DNA from: Mercurialis annua
Lineage: Eukaryota; Streptophyta; Magnoliopsida; Malpighiales; Euphorbiaceae
Assembly: GCF_937616625.2 (NCBI RefSeq)
Contig: NC_065570.1
Location: 26,374,046-26,438,045, forward strand
Reading direction: 5' to 3'
Length of the DNA: 64,000 nucleotides
The position numbers and the translations under genes are program-made. This document shows, piece by piece, positions 36,511-47,968 of the stretch; within the stretch, counting starts at the first letter, position 1; each line of letters opens with the position of its first letter. Under the pieces are notes generated by a model. It was not told the origin of the DNA and did no database searches. It saw only the letters and a program-made list of their open reading frames with translations.

Positions 36511-39500
36511 CGTTTTGCTTAAATCGCTATATAGGTGAAAAGATTGGATTTGTTTCGTAATGCTTTAAACATTTGGATTGGTTTTGTAACGTTTTAAACA
36601 TTTGGCTTAAATCGTTAAAAAAGGTGAAACGTTTTGATTTGTTTCGAAACGTTTTATATGTTTGGCTTAAATCGCTAGAAATGTGAAATGTTAGGGTTTG
36701 TTTCGTAACGTTTTAAACGTTTGGCTTAAATTGCTTAAAAGGTGAAGCATTAGGATTTATTTTGTAACGTTTTGAACAATTGACTTATATCGCTAAAAAG
36801 GGGAAACGTTAGGATTTGTTTCGTAACGTTTTATTAGTTTCAATTGGTTTCGTAACATTTTAAATGTTTGGCTTAAATCGCTAAAAAGGTGAAACGTTTG
36901 GATTTTTTTTGTAACGTTTGTAAACGTTTGGCTTAAATCACTAAAAAGGTAAAACGTTTCGATTTTTTTCGTAACATTTTAAACGTTTGGATTGGTTTCG
37001 CAACGTTTGGCTTAAATCGCTGAAACGGTGAAACGTTTGGATTTCATTCGTAAAGTTTGTAAACGTTTAACTTAAATCCCTAATAATGGGAAATGTTTAG
37101 ATCTGTTATGTAACGTTTGTAAGCGTTTGGCTTAAAACGCTAAAACGATGAAACATTTGGATTTGTTTCGTAACGTTTGTAAAACGTTTAAATTAAATCG
37201 CTAAAAAGGTGAAACATTTGGATATATTTCGTAATGTTTTAAAAATTTGGATTGGTTTCGTAACGTTTTAATCGTTTGGCTTAAATTGCTAAAAAGGTGA
37301 AATCTTTGGATTTGTTTCGAAACGTTTGACACGTTTGGGTTAAATTGCTAAAAAGGTGAAAGGTTTGGATTTGTTTCGATACATTTTAAACGTTTGGCTT
37401 AAATCGCCAAAAAGGTGAAACGTTTGGATTTATTTCGTAACGTTTTAAACTTTTGGGTTGGTTTCGTAATGTTTTTAACGTTTTGCTTAAATCGCTAAAA
37501 AGGGGAAACGTTTTTGTTTGTTTCGTAATGTTTGTAAACGTTTTGCTTAAATCACTAAAAAGGTGAAACGTTTGAATTTGTTTCGTAACGTTTTTATACG
37601 TTTGGCTTATATCGCTAAAAGGGTGAAACGTTAAGATTTGTTTCATAACGTTATAAACGTTTAATTTGGTTTCGTAACGTTTTAAACGTTTGGTTTAAAT
37701 TGCTAAAAGGGTGAAACGTTTGGATTTGATTAAAAACGTTTTAAACATTAGGCTTAAATCGCTAAAAAGGTTAAATATTCGGATTTGTTTCTTAAAGTTT
37801 TAAATGTTTGGCTTAAATCGCTAAAAAGGTGGAATGTTAGGATTTGATTTGTAACGTCATAAACGTTTGGCTTAAATCACCAAAAATGTGAAACGTTAGT
37901 ATTTGTTTCGTAACTTTTTAAACATTTGGATTTGTTTCGTAAAGTTTGAAACGTTTGGATTTGTTTCGTTACATTTTTAACGTTTGGATTTGTTTCGTTA
38001 CATTTTTAACGTTTGGATTGATTTTGTAACATTTTAAACGTTTGGCTTAAATCGCTAAAAAGGTAAACGTTAGGATTTATTTCGTAGCGTTTTAAACGTT
38101 TGGCTTAAATCGCTGAAAAGCGGAAATGTTAGGATTTGTTTTTTTAACGTTTTACACGTTTGGCTTAAATCGCTAAAAAGTATTAGGATATGTTTCGAAA
38201 CATTTTAAACGTTTGGCTTAAATTGCTAAAAAGGTTTTGGATTTGTTTTGAAACGTTTTAAACGTTTGGCTTAAATGGCTAAAAAGGGGAAACATTTGGA
38301 TTTGTTTCGAAACGTTTTAAACGTTTGGCTTAAATCGCTAAAATAGTGAAACTTTAGGATTTGTGTATTAACCTTTTTAACGTTTTGATTCGTTTTGTAA
38401 CGTTTCAAACGTTTGGCATAAATCGCAAAAAAGGGAAACATTTGGATTTGTTTCGTAACATTTGTAAACGTTTGGCTTCAATCTTTAAAAAGGCGAAACG
38501 TTTGGATTTGTTTCGTAATATTTTAAAAGTTTGGTTTGGTTTCATAACGTTTTAAACCTTTGGCTTAAATCGCTAAAAAGGTGAAAAGTTAGGATTTGTT
38601 TCGTAACGTTTTAAACGTATAGATTGGTCTTGTAACGTTTTAAACGTTTGTCTTAAATTGCTAAAAAGGTGAAAACATTTGGCTTAAATTGCTAAAATGG
38701 TGAAACGCTAGTCTTTCTTTCATAACGTTTCGATTGGTTCGTAACGTTTGTAAATGTTTGTCTATAATCGCTAAAAAGGTGAAACGTTTTGATTTATTTC
38801 GAAACGTTTTAAACGTTTGGCATAAATCGGTAAAAAGGTGAAATGTTAGGATTTGTTTCGTAACGTTTTAAACGTCAGGCATAAATCGCTAAAAGGGTGA
38901 AACATTAGGATTTTTTTCGTAAAGTTTTAAACGTTTGGCTTATATGACTAGAACGGGGAAACGTTAGGATTTGTTTCGTAACGTTTTAAGAGTTTGGATT
39001 GGTTTCGTAACATTTTAAAGGTTTGGCTTAAATCGCTAAAAAGGGAAACGTTGGGATTTGTTTCGTAACGTTTGTAAACGTTTGGTTTAAATCACTATAA
39101 AGGTAAAACATTTGGATTTGTTTCGTAACATTTTAAACTTTTCGATTGGTTTCGTAACGTTTTAAACATTTGGCTTAAATCGCTAAAAAGGCGAAACGTT
39201 TGCATTTGTTTTGTAAACTTTGTAAATGTTTGGCTTAAATCTCTAAAAAGGTGAAATGTTTGGATTTGTTTCGTAACATTTTATACGTTTGCATTTCGTA
39301 ACGTTTTAAACATTTGGCTTAAATCGCTAAAAAGGTGAAACTTTAAGATTTGTTTCTTAATGTTTTATATGTTTGGATTGGTTTCGTAACGTTTTAAACG
39401 TTTGACTTGAATCACTAAAAAGGTGAAATGTTAGAATTTGTTTCGTAACGTTTTAAAAAATTCAACTTAAATCACTAGAAAGTTTTAGGATTTGTTTCGC

Positions 39501-42186
39501 AATGTTTTAAACGTTTGGTTTAAATCGCTAAAAAGGTGAAACGTTAGGATTTGTTTCGTAGCGTTTTAAACTTTTGGCTTAAATCACTAAAAAGGTGAAA
39601 TGTTAGGATTTGTTTCGTAACATTCTAAACGTTTGGGTTGGTTTCGTAACGTTTTAAACATTTGGCTTAAATTGCTAAAAGGTGAAACATTTAGATTTGT
39701 TTCGTAACGTTTGTAAACATTTGGCTTAAATCGCGAAAAAGGTGAAACGTTACGATTTGTTTTGTAATGTTTTAAACGTTTGGATTGGTTTCGTAACGTT
39801 TTAAACGTTTGGGTTAAATCGCTAAAAACGGGAAACATTTCGATTTGTTGCGCAACATTTGTAAGCGTTTGGCTTAAATCGCTAAAAAGGTGAAACATTT
39901 GGATTCGTTTCGTAATGTTTGTAAACGTTTTTCTTAATTCGCTAAAAAGGTGAAACATTTGGATTTGTTTTGTAACATTTTAAACGTTTGGATTGGTTTC
40001 GTAACGTTTTACACGATTGGCTTAAATCCCTAAAAAGGTGAAATATTTGGATTTGTTTCGGAACGTATGTAAACATTTGGCTTAAATCGCTAAAAAGGTC
40101 AAACGTTTGAATTTGTTTTGTAACGTTTGTAAACGTTTTGTTTAAATTTCTAAAAAGGTGAAACATTTGAATTTGTTTCATAATGTTTTAAACATTTAGA
40201 TCTGTTTCAGAACATTTTATACGTTTGGCATTAATCGCTAAAAAGGTGAAACGTTTGAATTTGTTCGTAATGTTTGTTAACATTGGCTTAAATTGTTAAA
40301 ATGGTGAAACGTTTGGATTTGTTTCGTAGCGTTTGTATTTGGATTTGTTTCGTAACGTTTTTAAACGTTTGGGTTAAATCGCTAAAAATGTAAAACTTTT
40401 GGATTTGTTTTGTAACGTTTGTAACGTTTGGTTTAAATCGCTCAAAAGGGGAAATGTTTGCATTTGTTTCGTAGCGTTTTGAACGTTTGGATTGGTTTCA
40501 TAACGTTTTAAACGATTTGCTTAACTCGCTAAAAAGGGGAAACGTTTGGATTTTTTTCGTAATGTTTGTAAAAGTTTGGCTTAAATCGCTAAAAAGGTGA
40601 AACGTTTAGATTTGTTTCGTAACGTTTGTCAACGTTTGGCATAAATCGTTAAAAAGGTGAAACGTTTGGACTTCTTTCGTAACGTTTGTAAATGTTTTGC
40701 TTAAATTGCTAAAAAGGTAAAATGTTTGGATTGATTTTGCAACGTTTTAAACGTTTGGCTTAAATCAATAAAAAGGGGAAACGTTTGGAATTGTTTCGTA
40801 ACGTTTGTAAATGTTTGGCTTAATTTGCTAAAAAGGTGAAACATTTCGATTTGTTTCATAACGTTTTGGATTGGTTTCGTAAAGTTTTAAAAGTTTGGCC
40901 TAAATCGCTAAATATGTGAAACGTTTGGATTTGTTTCATATCGTTTTAAACGTTTGGATTGCTTTCTTACATTTTGAACGTTTGGCTTAAATCGCTAAAA
41001 AGGTGAAACGTTTGGATTGGCTTGGTAACGTTTTAATTGTTTGGCTTAAATCGCTAAAAATGTGAAATGTTTGGATTTGTTTTGTAACATTTGAAAACAT
41101 TTGGCTTATATCGCTAAAAAGGTGAAATGTTTGGATTTCTTTTGTAACGTGTTAAACGTTTGGATTGGTTTCGTAACGTTTTAAATGTTTGGCTTAAATC
41201 GCTAAAAAGGGGAGACGTGTGGATTTATTTCGTAACGATTTAAACGTTTGGCTTATATCGCAAAAAAGGTGAAACGTCATGATTTGTTTCATAACATTTT
41301 AAACGTTTGGCATAAATACCTAAAAAGGTGAAATGTTAGGATTGGTTTCATAACGTTTTAACGTTAGTCTTAAATCGCTAAAAAGGGGAAACTTTTTGAT
41401 TTGTTTCATAATGTTTGTAAACATTTGGTTTAAATCGGTAAAAAGGGGAAACGTTTGGATTTGTTTCGTAACGTTTGTAAACGTTTGGCTTAAATTTCTA
41501 AAAAGGTGAAACATTTGGATTTGTTTCGTACCATTTTATACGTTTGGATTGGTTTCGTAACGTTTTAAATGTTTGGCTTAAATCGATCAAAAAGGAGAAC
41601 GTTTGGATTTGTTTCGTACCGTTTGTAAACGTTTGGCTTAATTTCCTAAAAAGGTGAGACGTTTCGATTTGTTTCGAAACGTTTTAAATATTTGGATTGG
41701 TTTCGTAACGTTTTAAACGTTTGGCTTAAATCTCTAAAAAGGTGAAACGTTTGGATTTGTATCATAACATTCGTAAACGTTTGGCTTAAATCCCTAAAAA
41801 GTTGAAACATTTGGATTTGTTTGGTAACGTTTGTAAACGTTTGTAAACGTTTTCCTTAAGTCTCTAAAAAGGTGAAACGTTTGGATTTTTTTCGTAACGT
41901 TTTAAACGTTTGGATTGGTTTCGTAACGTTTTAAATGTTTGACTTAAATTGCTAAAAAGGGGAAACGTTTGGATTTGTTTCGTAACAATTTAAACATTTG
42001 GCTTATATCGCTAAAAAGGTGAAACATTAGGATTTGTTTCGTAAAGTTTTGAACGTTTGGATTGATTACAAAACTTTTTAAACGTTTCACTTAAATCGCT
42101 GAAAAGGTGAAACGTTTGGATTTGTTTCATACCGTGTGTAACCGTTTGGCTTAAATCGCTTAAAAGGTGAAACGTTTGGCTTAAAT
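36511..42186 (+). repeat. Satellite block B2, diverged 60-bp array
   Basis: This continues block B1 with the same sense. Very many monomers carry GTTAGGATTTGTTTCG or the short unit TTTGGATTGGTTTCGTAACG followed by TTTTAAACGTTTGGC. These alternate with full monomers to give irregular steps of about 60 and 87 bp. Small local oddities include a duplicated CGTTTGTAAACGTTTGTAAACG near 41830-41850. No near-identical HOR is visible, so this stretch looks old. It ends at ACGTTTGGCTTAAAT where the retroelement composite begins. The listed open frames here, all on the minus strand except one, come from the repeat. Confidence 0.95.
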
Positions 42187-42998
42187 GCCATTGATCCAAA
42201 TACGCATCAGAACTTATTCTGAAATATAAGTCAATCATATAAGTTTACGAGTTCTAGTTGAGCCTAAGGGTGTTTAAAAAAAATCATTTTCTGAAAAACT
42301 TCCTTTATAAATAAATTTCTTTAAAAGTTTTCAAAGTGTCTCAATCTAAAATAACCATCGAGTTAGCCGAGTCATTACAACTACAAGCTCAACTCCCAAA
42401 TTTGGGTGACCTAAGTCAAACCTAAAACAACCAATTATAAAACCTACTCAAAACATTCGTAAATCCGGAAGAATGCCTTTATATAAAATCTCAATCTTTT
42501 CTTAAAAATAGGAGCTCAACGTAACCCAAGTATCAAAAATAACCTCAATCACTCAATTGAGAAAAACGTATATCACAATAACCATCCTGAGAAACGCATA
42601 CTCTCAGCAAACATAACATACCAAAGCATATGACCAAAGACACCTCATGTTGGGTTTTCTAGGTTCATAACGCAGCGGAATTTCAAAAATTTATTAGAAA
42701 CCCAAACAAAGATCCAATTAATTCAAATTAATAGATTAATAATATAATAAATACTTACTTGTATGTCGAATTCAAACATCAATGTAGGAAGGAAGGAGGT
42801 GGTTCACTTTGGTGATACCTGGCCTCGGATCAGAAAAGCCTCCAAAAGAACGCGTCCTCTACGAGTATCCACACGAACATACCATTAGCCAAAACTAGTG
42901 CTTGTGTTGTAGCACTATTGCTTCACAAGCAATTTCGAATTATTTAGTGATTTAGTGAATAATGAATTTCGTTATACTCAAACCCATTCCTTAATGTG

Positions 42999-43006
42999 TA
43001 TTTATA
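42999..43006 (-). promoter_or_regulatory. TATA box of the nested LTR
   Basis: On the minus strand this reads GACTATAAATACAC, a good plant TATA box inside the LTR. Transcription would run leftwards through the 3' part of the LTR. Confidence 0.55.
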
Positions 43007-43186
43007 GTCATACAACAACACTAGGGTTTGAGACAAATTCATATTTCAATCTCATTGTAACTCTTACATGTTTATGTTTATCAAAAACTCCTTTTTGATA
43101 ATCATACATATATATTAATTATTATAATTATTATCTTCAAAAATAATAAATTAAGGAGAACACTTATCCTTAAATTTCGAATTTTA

Positions 43187-43190
<4 letters not shown>

Positions 43191-43238
<48 letters not shown>
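43191..43238. repeat. (AT)24 microsatellite
   Basis: This is an uninterrupted run of 24 AT dinucleotides inside the nested solo LTR, followed by further AT-rich sequence. It is likely to be variable in length between individuals, and read errors are possible here. Confidence 0.9.
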
Positions 43239-43243
<5 letters not shown>

Positions 43244-45121
43244 CGAATTATATATATAATAAACTATTAATCACTTAATTCCACTGGGCTTGTACAATCC
43301 ATAACTGTTTTGGACCTGTTCTTAATGTGCGACCCTGTAGGTTCATATAACGTTGGCAGTAGGTCCGAAATCTCTATTTCGACCCACAAGTCATAAGCGG
43401 CCTCTAGCAAGAAAATATGACTACCCAATATCGATTATCCGATTTAACCAATTACAATAATATTTTAATCCCTTTGTCTCTCGATATCCATATTGAATAT
43501 AAGACATAGTTTTGTCATCCTTATAATATTCAATCATTAGTTTCCTGATTCTAAGTAGACTGAAAATGATAACTCTTTATCAATTCATTTAGCATGGCCA
43601 TGCATTTCCTTCAGTCTATCTTCTCTCAAGGGGCCCAAAGATATCTTACTCAAATAAATGAGGGACATATTCTTTCTCAGTCACTTACATTTCTCACATA
43701 GTTACTTTCATATCCAATGACAATCTATTCCACTATCCTGTTAAAGATAATGTAAGACTATATCAAAAAATGAAATAGCTATGTAGAAATCCATGATGAT
43801 TTCAAGTTCAAAGGATTATACTAATAGAAATGTAATCAGAATTACTTATGACAGTTATACATGTAGTATTCTCAAAGTTGGTCATCCAATGCCTTATTTC
43901 TCAAATAGCACCTATAATTTCACTTTATATCTCATATACATGATTCGTAAAACATAATTATCAGTCAACATCATACTAGTCTTAATGTACTATTAAAACT
44001 AGGGATACATGGAATAAAATTCTTTTATATAACCTAAGGGTTCTACTATCAAGTCACATACTTGATGACCTTAGAAAGAATTAACCATTCAAGTATTTTA
44101 ATCATAATATAAAATGTTAAAAACTGCCAATCAATTGATAACAAAACGATAAAGTGAATACATGGTCAAACATGATTGACCTAGTGCATATCACTAACAC
44201 CTCCAATGTCCATAAATGAAAATATGTTAAGATCATAAAAGTCATAATAAATTATCAAACCCATATTCCATCATTTAAATAGTATTACTTTGAAAATAAT
44301 CGTTGGTCAACCTAATCCAAACGTAAAATTCTAAAATACGAGAAATTCATTATACTTGAAAAGTAATTAGAATCATTTAAAAAAAATTACAATGACCAGA
44401 CGACTCATCCGACTCTTGTGTCAAAACAAAGTCAAAACGATCCAACAACTTGTTAGGAGTAGGTTTTGGCTTTCTCCTATGGGTAGTTCAGGTGCGCTTA
44501 AAGTCTTATATAAACAATTTTCTCAATAAAACCATAAAAGCAATGTGTAGCCAAACAACATATAACCACAAAACATGCTTAAAGATTTAACACAAAAATC
44601 CTTAAAAATCAAACAAGGCTAACGCCTAACATATTCTCTTCTCCACCAATATATATGGCGACCAACAAATACGGCCAAAGCCAAAGTGTACTCACCAAAA
44701 AGGCGAGAGCAATCCAATATTCTTATAATCATCCAAGCATGAAAACCAACAATTAATCACCCAAGGTAAATATCATATAAGGTAAAATGGCCAACAAAAA
44801 CATCACTCGAAATAAATATCACATAAGGCACAACAACCCACAAAAACACCTTCCGAAGTAAATATCATATAAGTCACAACAGCCAACAAAAACACCCAAG
44901 TGATAACAATTCTCATACCAAAGCAAAGCATTAGTTACATATAAGACCGACACTTAACATTCTTATAGGTGAAGGTAGAAAGTTTGAAAATCAAAAGATG
45001 ACGTTTCAAAGACAAGACTTGAATCCTAATTCCGCAATAGTTCCTAGGACACAACAACAACTTAACATGCCATAAACAATAAACACATAACATGCAAAAA
45101 GGCCTTGGTTTGAAACCAAAA

Positions 45122-45132
45122 CTCTGATACCA
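45122..45132 (-). other. Primer binding site for initiator Met tRNA
   Basis: The minus strand reads TGGTATCAGAG four bases inside the LTR end. It is followed by TTTTGG instead of the usual C that completes the 12-base match. This is the standard primer site of plant Ty3/gypsy and Copia elements. It shows that 45137-47968 acts as a 5' LTR for the sequence to its left, on the minus strand. Confidence 0.85.
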
Positions 45133-47501
45133 ACTTTGTCACGATCCAATTTCATGGATCGAGACCGGCGCTAAGGTATGGATATGGTCGTACCAAAACC
45201 CGTAGCAAACCTCGCGGATAACCAACATTCAATATAAACCTGCAAGAAAACCAATGCTCGGGGGCAACCGAGACTTCAGCCTAAGTCTAGCAGTTTATAT
45301 CTCAATTCTAAAATAATCATTTGATAACAATCCAAAACTACAAAACATGCCTCATATATAATAATCCAATGCAGCATGCCAAAGTTATATTAAAAAACAG
45401 TCGTACCAATACGACAAACTAAAGTATATCAGACAAACGATAACTAGTTCTACCGCGATCTAAAAAGTAAAACAGTTGACTAGTCTAATAACATAAAAAG
45501 ACCTCTGAGGAATCAAAGAATTGGAGATGACCAACGCTATCAAAATCATAATCCTGGAAAAATTGGGAAAACAACAGTGTCAGATATACTGAGATGAGTT
45601 CATAATGCTATTTACATTTATTAAGATTAAAACCCTTAAAACAAATCCTTTTATACTAACATATAGTCGATTATGGAAATACAACATTTAAATGAAACCC
45701 CAAAGTCTTATCACAAAGTATAATCCAAGGTAGATGGGAGCAAATCCACATCGATTCCTAAAGTAGGCCAGACATTTGTCAGCCAATCCCAAAGTACTTA
45801 CCGGTGCACACATTCTCGATACTCGCCTATCGAGTAGCTCGTTTCAATCCAGATCCACAATCGCTTAAAATAGTTCATAAACATTTGACAAATAAAAATA
45901 ACTTTGCGGTACTTTATAAAGCGGTAAATAACACTATAAACTCACTGCTTGCTTATCCACGTGAATCTTGGCAAAAAGCTAACCTTGCGTAGACTCTAAA
46001 GCACGAACAGTCGACGGGTCTAAAACAATGTATAAGTTAAAATCTGATCAACCCCTAACTCTAAGATTACTAGACACCACATAGGACTAGCATTTCAAAC
46101 ATAATTAAGGTACAACCAAAGTACAACCAAAGTATCCACACCAATTAATTAACAAATGAGGCAAGTTAAGCTTAGGTGAGTTCTTATCTTTGAAAACGAA
46201 ACCAAAGTTCTTAAATACTTATATAGTCCTTTCAAAACACAAGAGTTTTCCTAAAGTAGTGTGTTAGCCTTAACTGCGGCATAGCTAAACACAACATGTC
46301 GGGCGACACAAGTCCAACCCGACCCAACCATAAACCAAAGTTTAAACCAAGCCTTAAATGAAACCAAAGTTATTTGAAATAAGAACTCATTCCCTAACTT
46401 AATAATGCAAAAAACATCATAAGCAATTAAGCCAAATAGCTTGCCAACACTTAGCAAGTAACACCCAAAGTACATACACTTAAATACACCACTTAAATGG
46501 AATCAAAAGATTTAAGACCTTTCAAGTTTCATCTTGAACCTAACATAGCTTAGCCAAAACAATACACACAATATAACACCTTACATGCCTTTAACTAAAT
46601 TGTTTAACCCAACAACCCAAGATAAAACTAATATCTTTATATATGTTCAAAAATGTTTTATAACCAAAGTTTACAGCCCTTAGTAACATGATCAACATCA
46701 CCCTAAGTAGGTATTTAACAAAGCGAAAAACATCGATTGTATCATTAACCAACAAACACCCAAAGTAACCTCTTAAATACTTAAACCACCCTTTGTAAAT
46801 AATTTCCAGCAACATTAAATCATTCCAAAACAACAATTTAGTCTTTGTTAAAGCCTCAACTAATCTTCTTACTTAACTTAGCCAATTTTATCAAAGCACT
46901 CAATGTGTTAACAACATTTCAAAGACTAAACCAAATCATAAAGTAAATTTCCAGATTGGATTAAGCCCCAAAACAGAATTATAACTTCAAAGTATAATCA
47001 ATTCGATACACCATTTAATCTAGTCAATCTAAACAATACACCCAATGTATTAGTAACACTAAAAGCCAAGCTTATCATATAATCAATGTTTCCAGATTTT
47101 AAAGTTCATATAAAACATAATATACAAGCCAAAATCACCCAAAGTACACAACCAATTTATATCTAATGATCTCTACATAATAAAACAAGGATTTGAGCTA
47201 CTAACCTCTTGAAAAAGATTAAGAAAAATCTAAAAGGGAAAATCCAGAAAATATAGATCCAAAATCAGCCTAGAGATTGAGAAAGTGAAACAGAATTGAG
47301 CACGAGATTGAACGAATCATAAATTAATGGATTTAATCATAAAAACCAAATTAGAAACACTTACCAATGATTCAAATAGAAGAAAATGAGTGGGGAATGG
47401 TTTAGAGTGATTAATTAGCCGTTTTAGGGTTCATAATAAGAATGGGGGCTGCAGAAATTGAGTCTAGGGTTTTTATTTTGCAAAAACGTCAAAACAGCTT
47501 C

Positions 47502-47508
47502 TTATATA
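47502..47508 (-). promoter_or_regulatory. TATA box of the central LTR
   Basis: The minus strand reads TTTTTTATATAAGAAGC. It lies just downstream, in the minus sense, of the palindrome cluster, as a core promoter should. Confidence 0.5.
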
Positions 47509-47521
47509 AAAAAGACGCAGT

Positions 47522-47665
47522 CAACGATCGTTGGAGACTTTCCATGATCGTTGAAAATGTCCACGATCATTGGCTGGGTCGTCGAGCAGCTCGTGAAGTG
47601 CTCAGCCAAAAGAAAATAAAAGTCAATGATCGTTGAACCCATTTCAACGATTGTGAAAACCTCTG
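47522..47665 (-). promoter_or_regulatory. Five CAACGATCGTTG-like palindromes upstream of TATA
   Basis: CAACGATCGTTG at 47522-47533 is a perfect 12-bp palindrome. Imperfect versions follow: CATGATCGTTG near 47543, CACGATCATTGG near 47562, CAATGATCGTTG near 47623 and CAACGATTGTG near 47645. The cluster ends about 15 bp from the TATA box. Repeated sites in this place look like an enhancer for a dimeric DNA-binding protein; no binding is shown. The related solo LTR has a cluster in the matching region but with a different motif. Confidence 0.55.
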
Positions 47666-47968
47666 ATGGATGATCCGAACAGTCGAATGAAAGATAATCC
47701 TCTTAGGAACAACATATCCAAAGGGCAGCCCGATCCGACGGTTCAATTGGGAGATATGGACGTCTTACTACTGCATGGCAGATTTGGAAAACATGCAAAC
47801 ATTGTTTTGATAACAACCCGGAAATAAATTAATTCAACAGCAAATACTTAGAGGTTCAAGGGGTATACATAAGTCACTCAACACACCACAACCAAGGTAC
47901 CACATATATCAATCCGAAAAGAAGTCGGAATCACAAAAAAACCATGACGAAAAAATCGGGATATTACA

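Larger units (their letters stand above)
42648..44199 (-). mobile_element. Nested solo LTR, 1552 bp, Copia-like
   Basis: The + strand starts TGTTGGGTTTTCTAGG and ends CACTAACA; on the minus strand it runs TGTTAGTGATATGC...AGAAAACCCAACA. Flanks CCTCA (42643-42647) and CCTCC (44200-44204) give a 5-bp target duplication with one mismatch. The empty site is preserved in the right-hand copy near 51538-51555 (GACCAAAGAGAGCTTCAATG), which confirms the insertion. A minus-strand TATA box at 42999-43006 fixes direction. The end CCGCTGCGTTATGAACC, typical of plant Copia LTRs in my memory, supports the class. No internal domain is attached, so it is a solo LTR. It post-dates the duplication that made X and X', or at least inserted in only one copy. 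Confidence 0.82.
42187..45136 (-). mobile_element. Left copy of the internal 5' region (segment X and leader)
   Basis: The pieces 42187-42647 and 44200-45010 align in order with 51093-52300 on the right. For example, ATATAAGTCAATCATA is near 42225 and 51130, and CATCGAGTTAGCCGAGTC near 42356 and 51263. A 1552-bp solo LTR (42648-44199) interrupts the left copy. About 70-80 bp near 44439-44508 (including TTGTTAGGAGTAGG) is absent from the right copy. Beyond 45010 the left copy continues to the primer binding site next to the LTR, which X' lacks. I find no coding potential. Confidence 0.8.
45137..47968 (-). mobile_element. Central gypsy-type LTR, 2832 bp
   Basis: The + strand begins TGTCACGATCC and ends GGGATATTACA, so the minus strand starts TGTAATATCCC. 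It is a diverged relative of the solo LTR at 30173-33107. They share the terminal ~150 bp, the TATCGAG(C/T)AGCTCGTTTCAA block near 30869 and 45827, the ACTCACTGCTTGCTTATCCA block near 30982 and 45940, and the GTCGGGCGAC module. On its left lies a primer binding site, and on its right the 3' end of an internal region, so it borders internal sequence on both sides. A minus-strand TATA box and a cluster of palindromes mark the U3 promoter. Small open frames within it (45804-45992, 46251-46475, 46591-46836, 47442-47636) show no known domain. Confidence 0.88.

Noticed and set aside
45804..47636. Four frames of 62-81 residues inside the central LTR
   Set aside because: LTRs of this kind are non-coding; the frames show no retroviral-type motif and lie on both strands.
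30173..47968. The LTRs at 30173-33107 and 45137-47968 as the two ends of one element
   Set aside because: The first has its own perfect target duplication and restores satellite when removed. The space between them is mostly satellite. The two LTRs are also well diverged.
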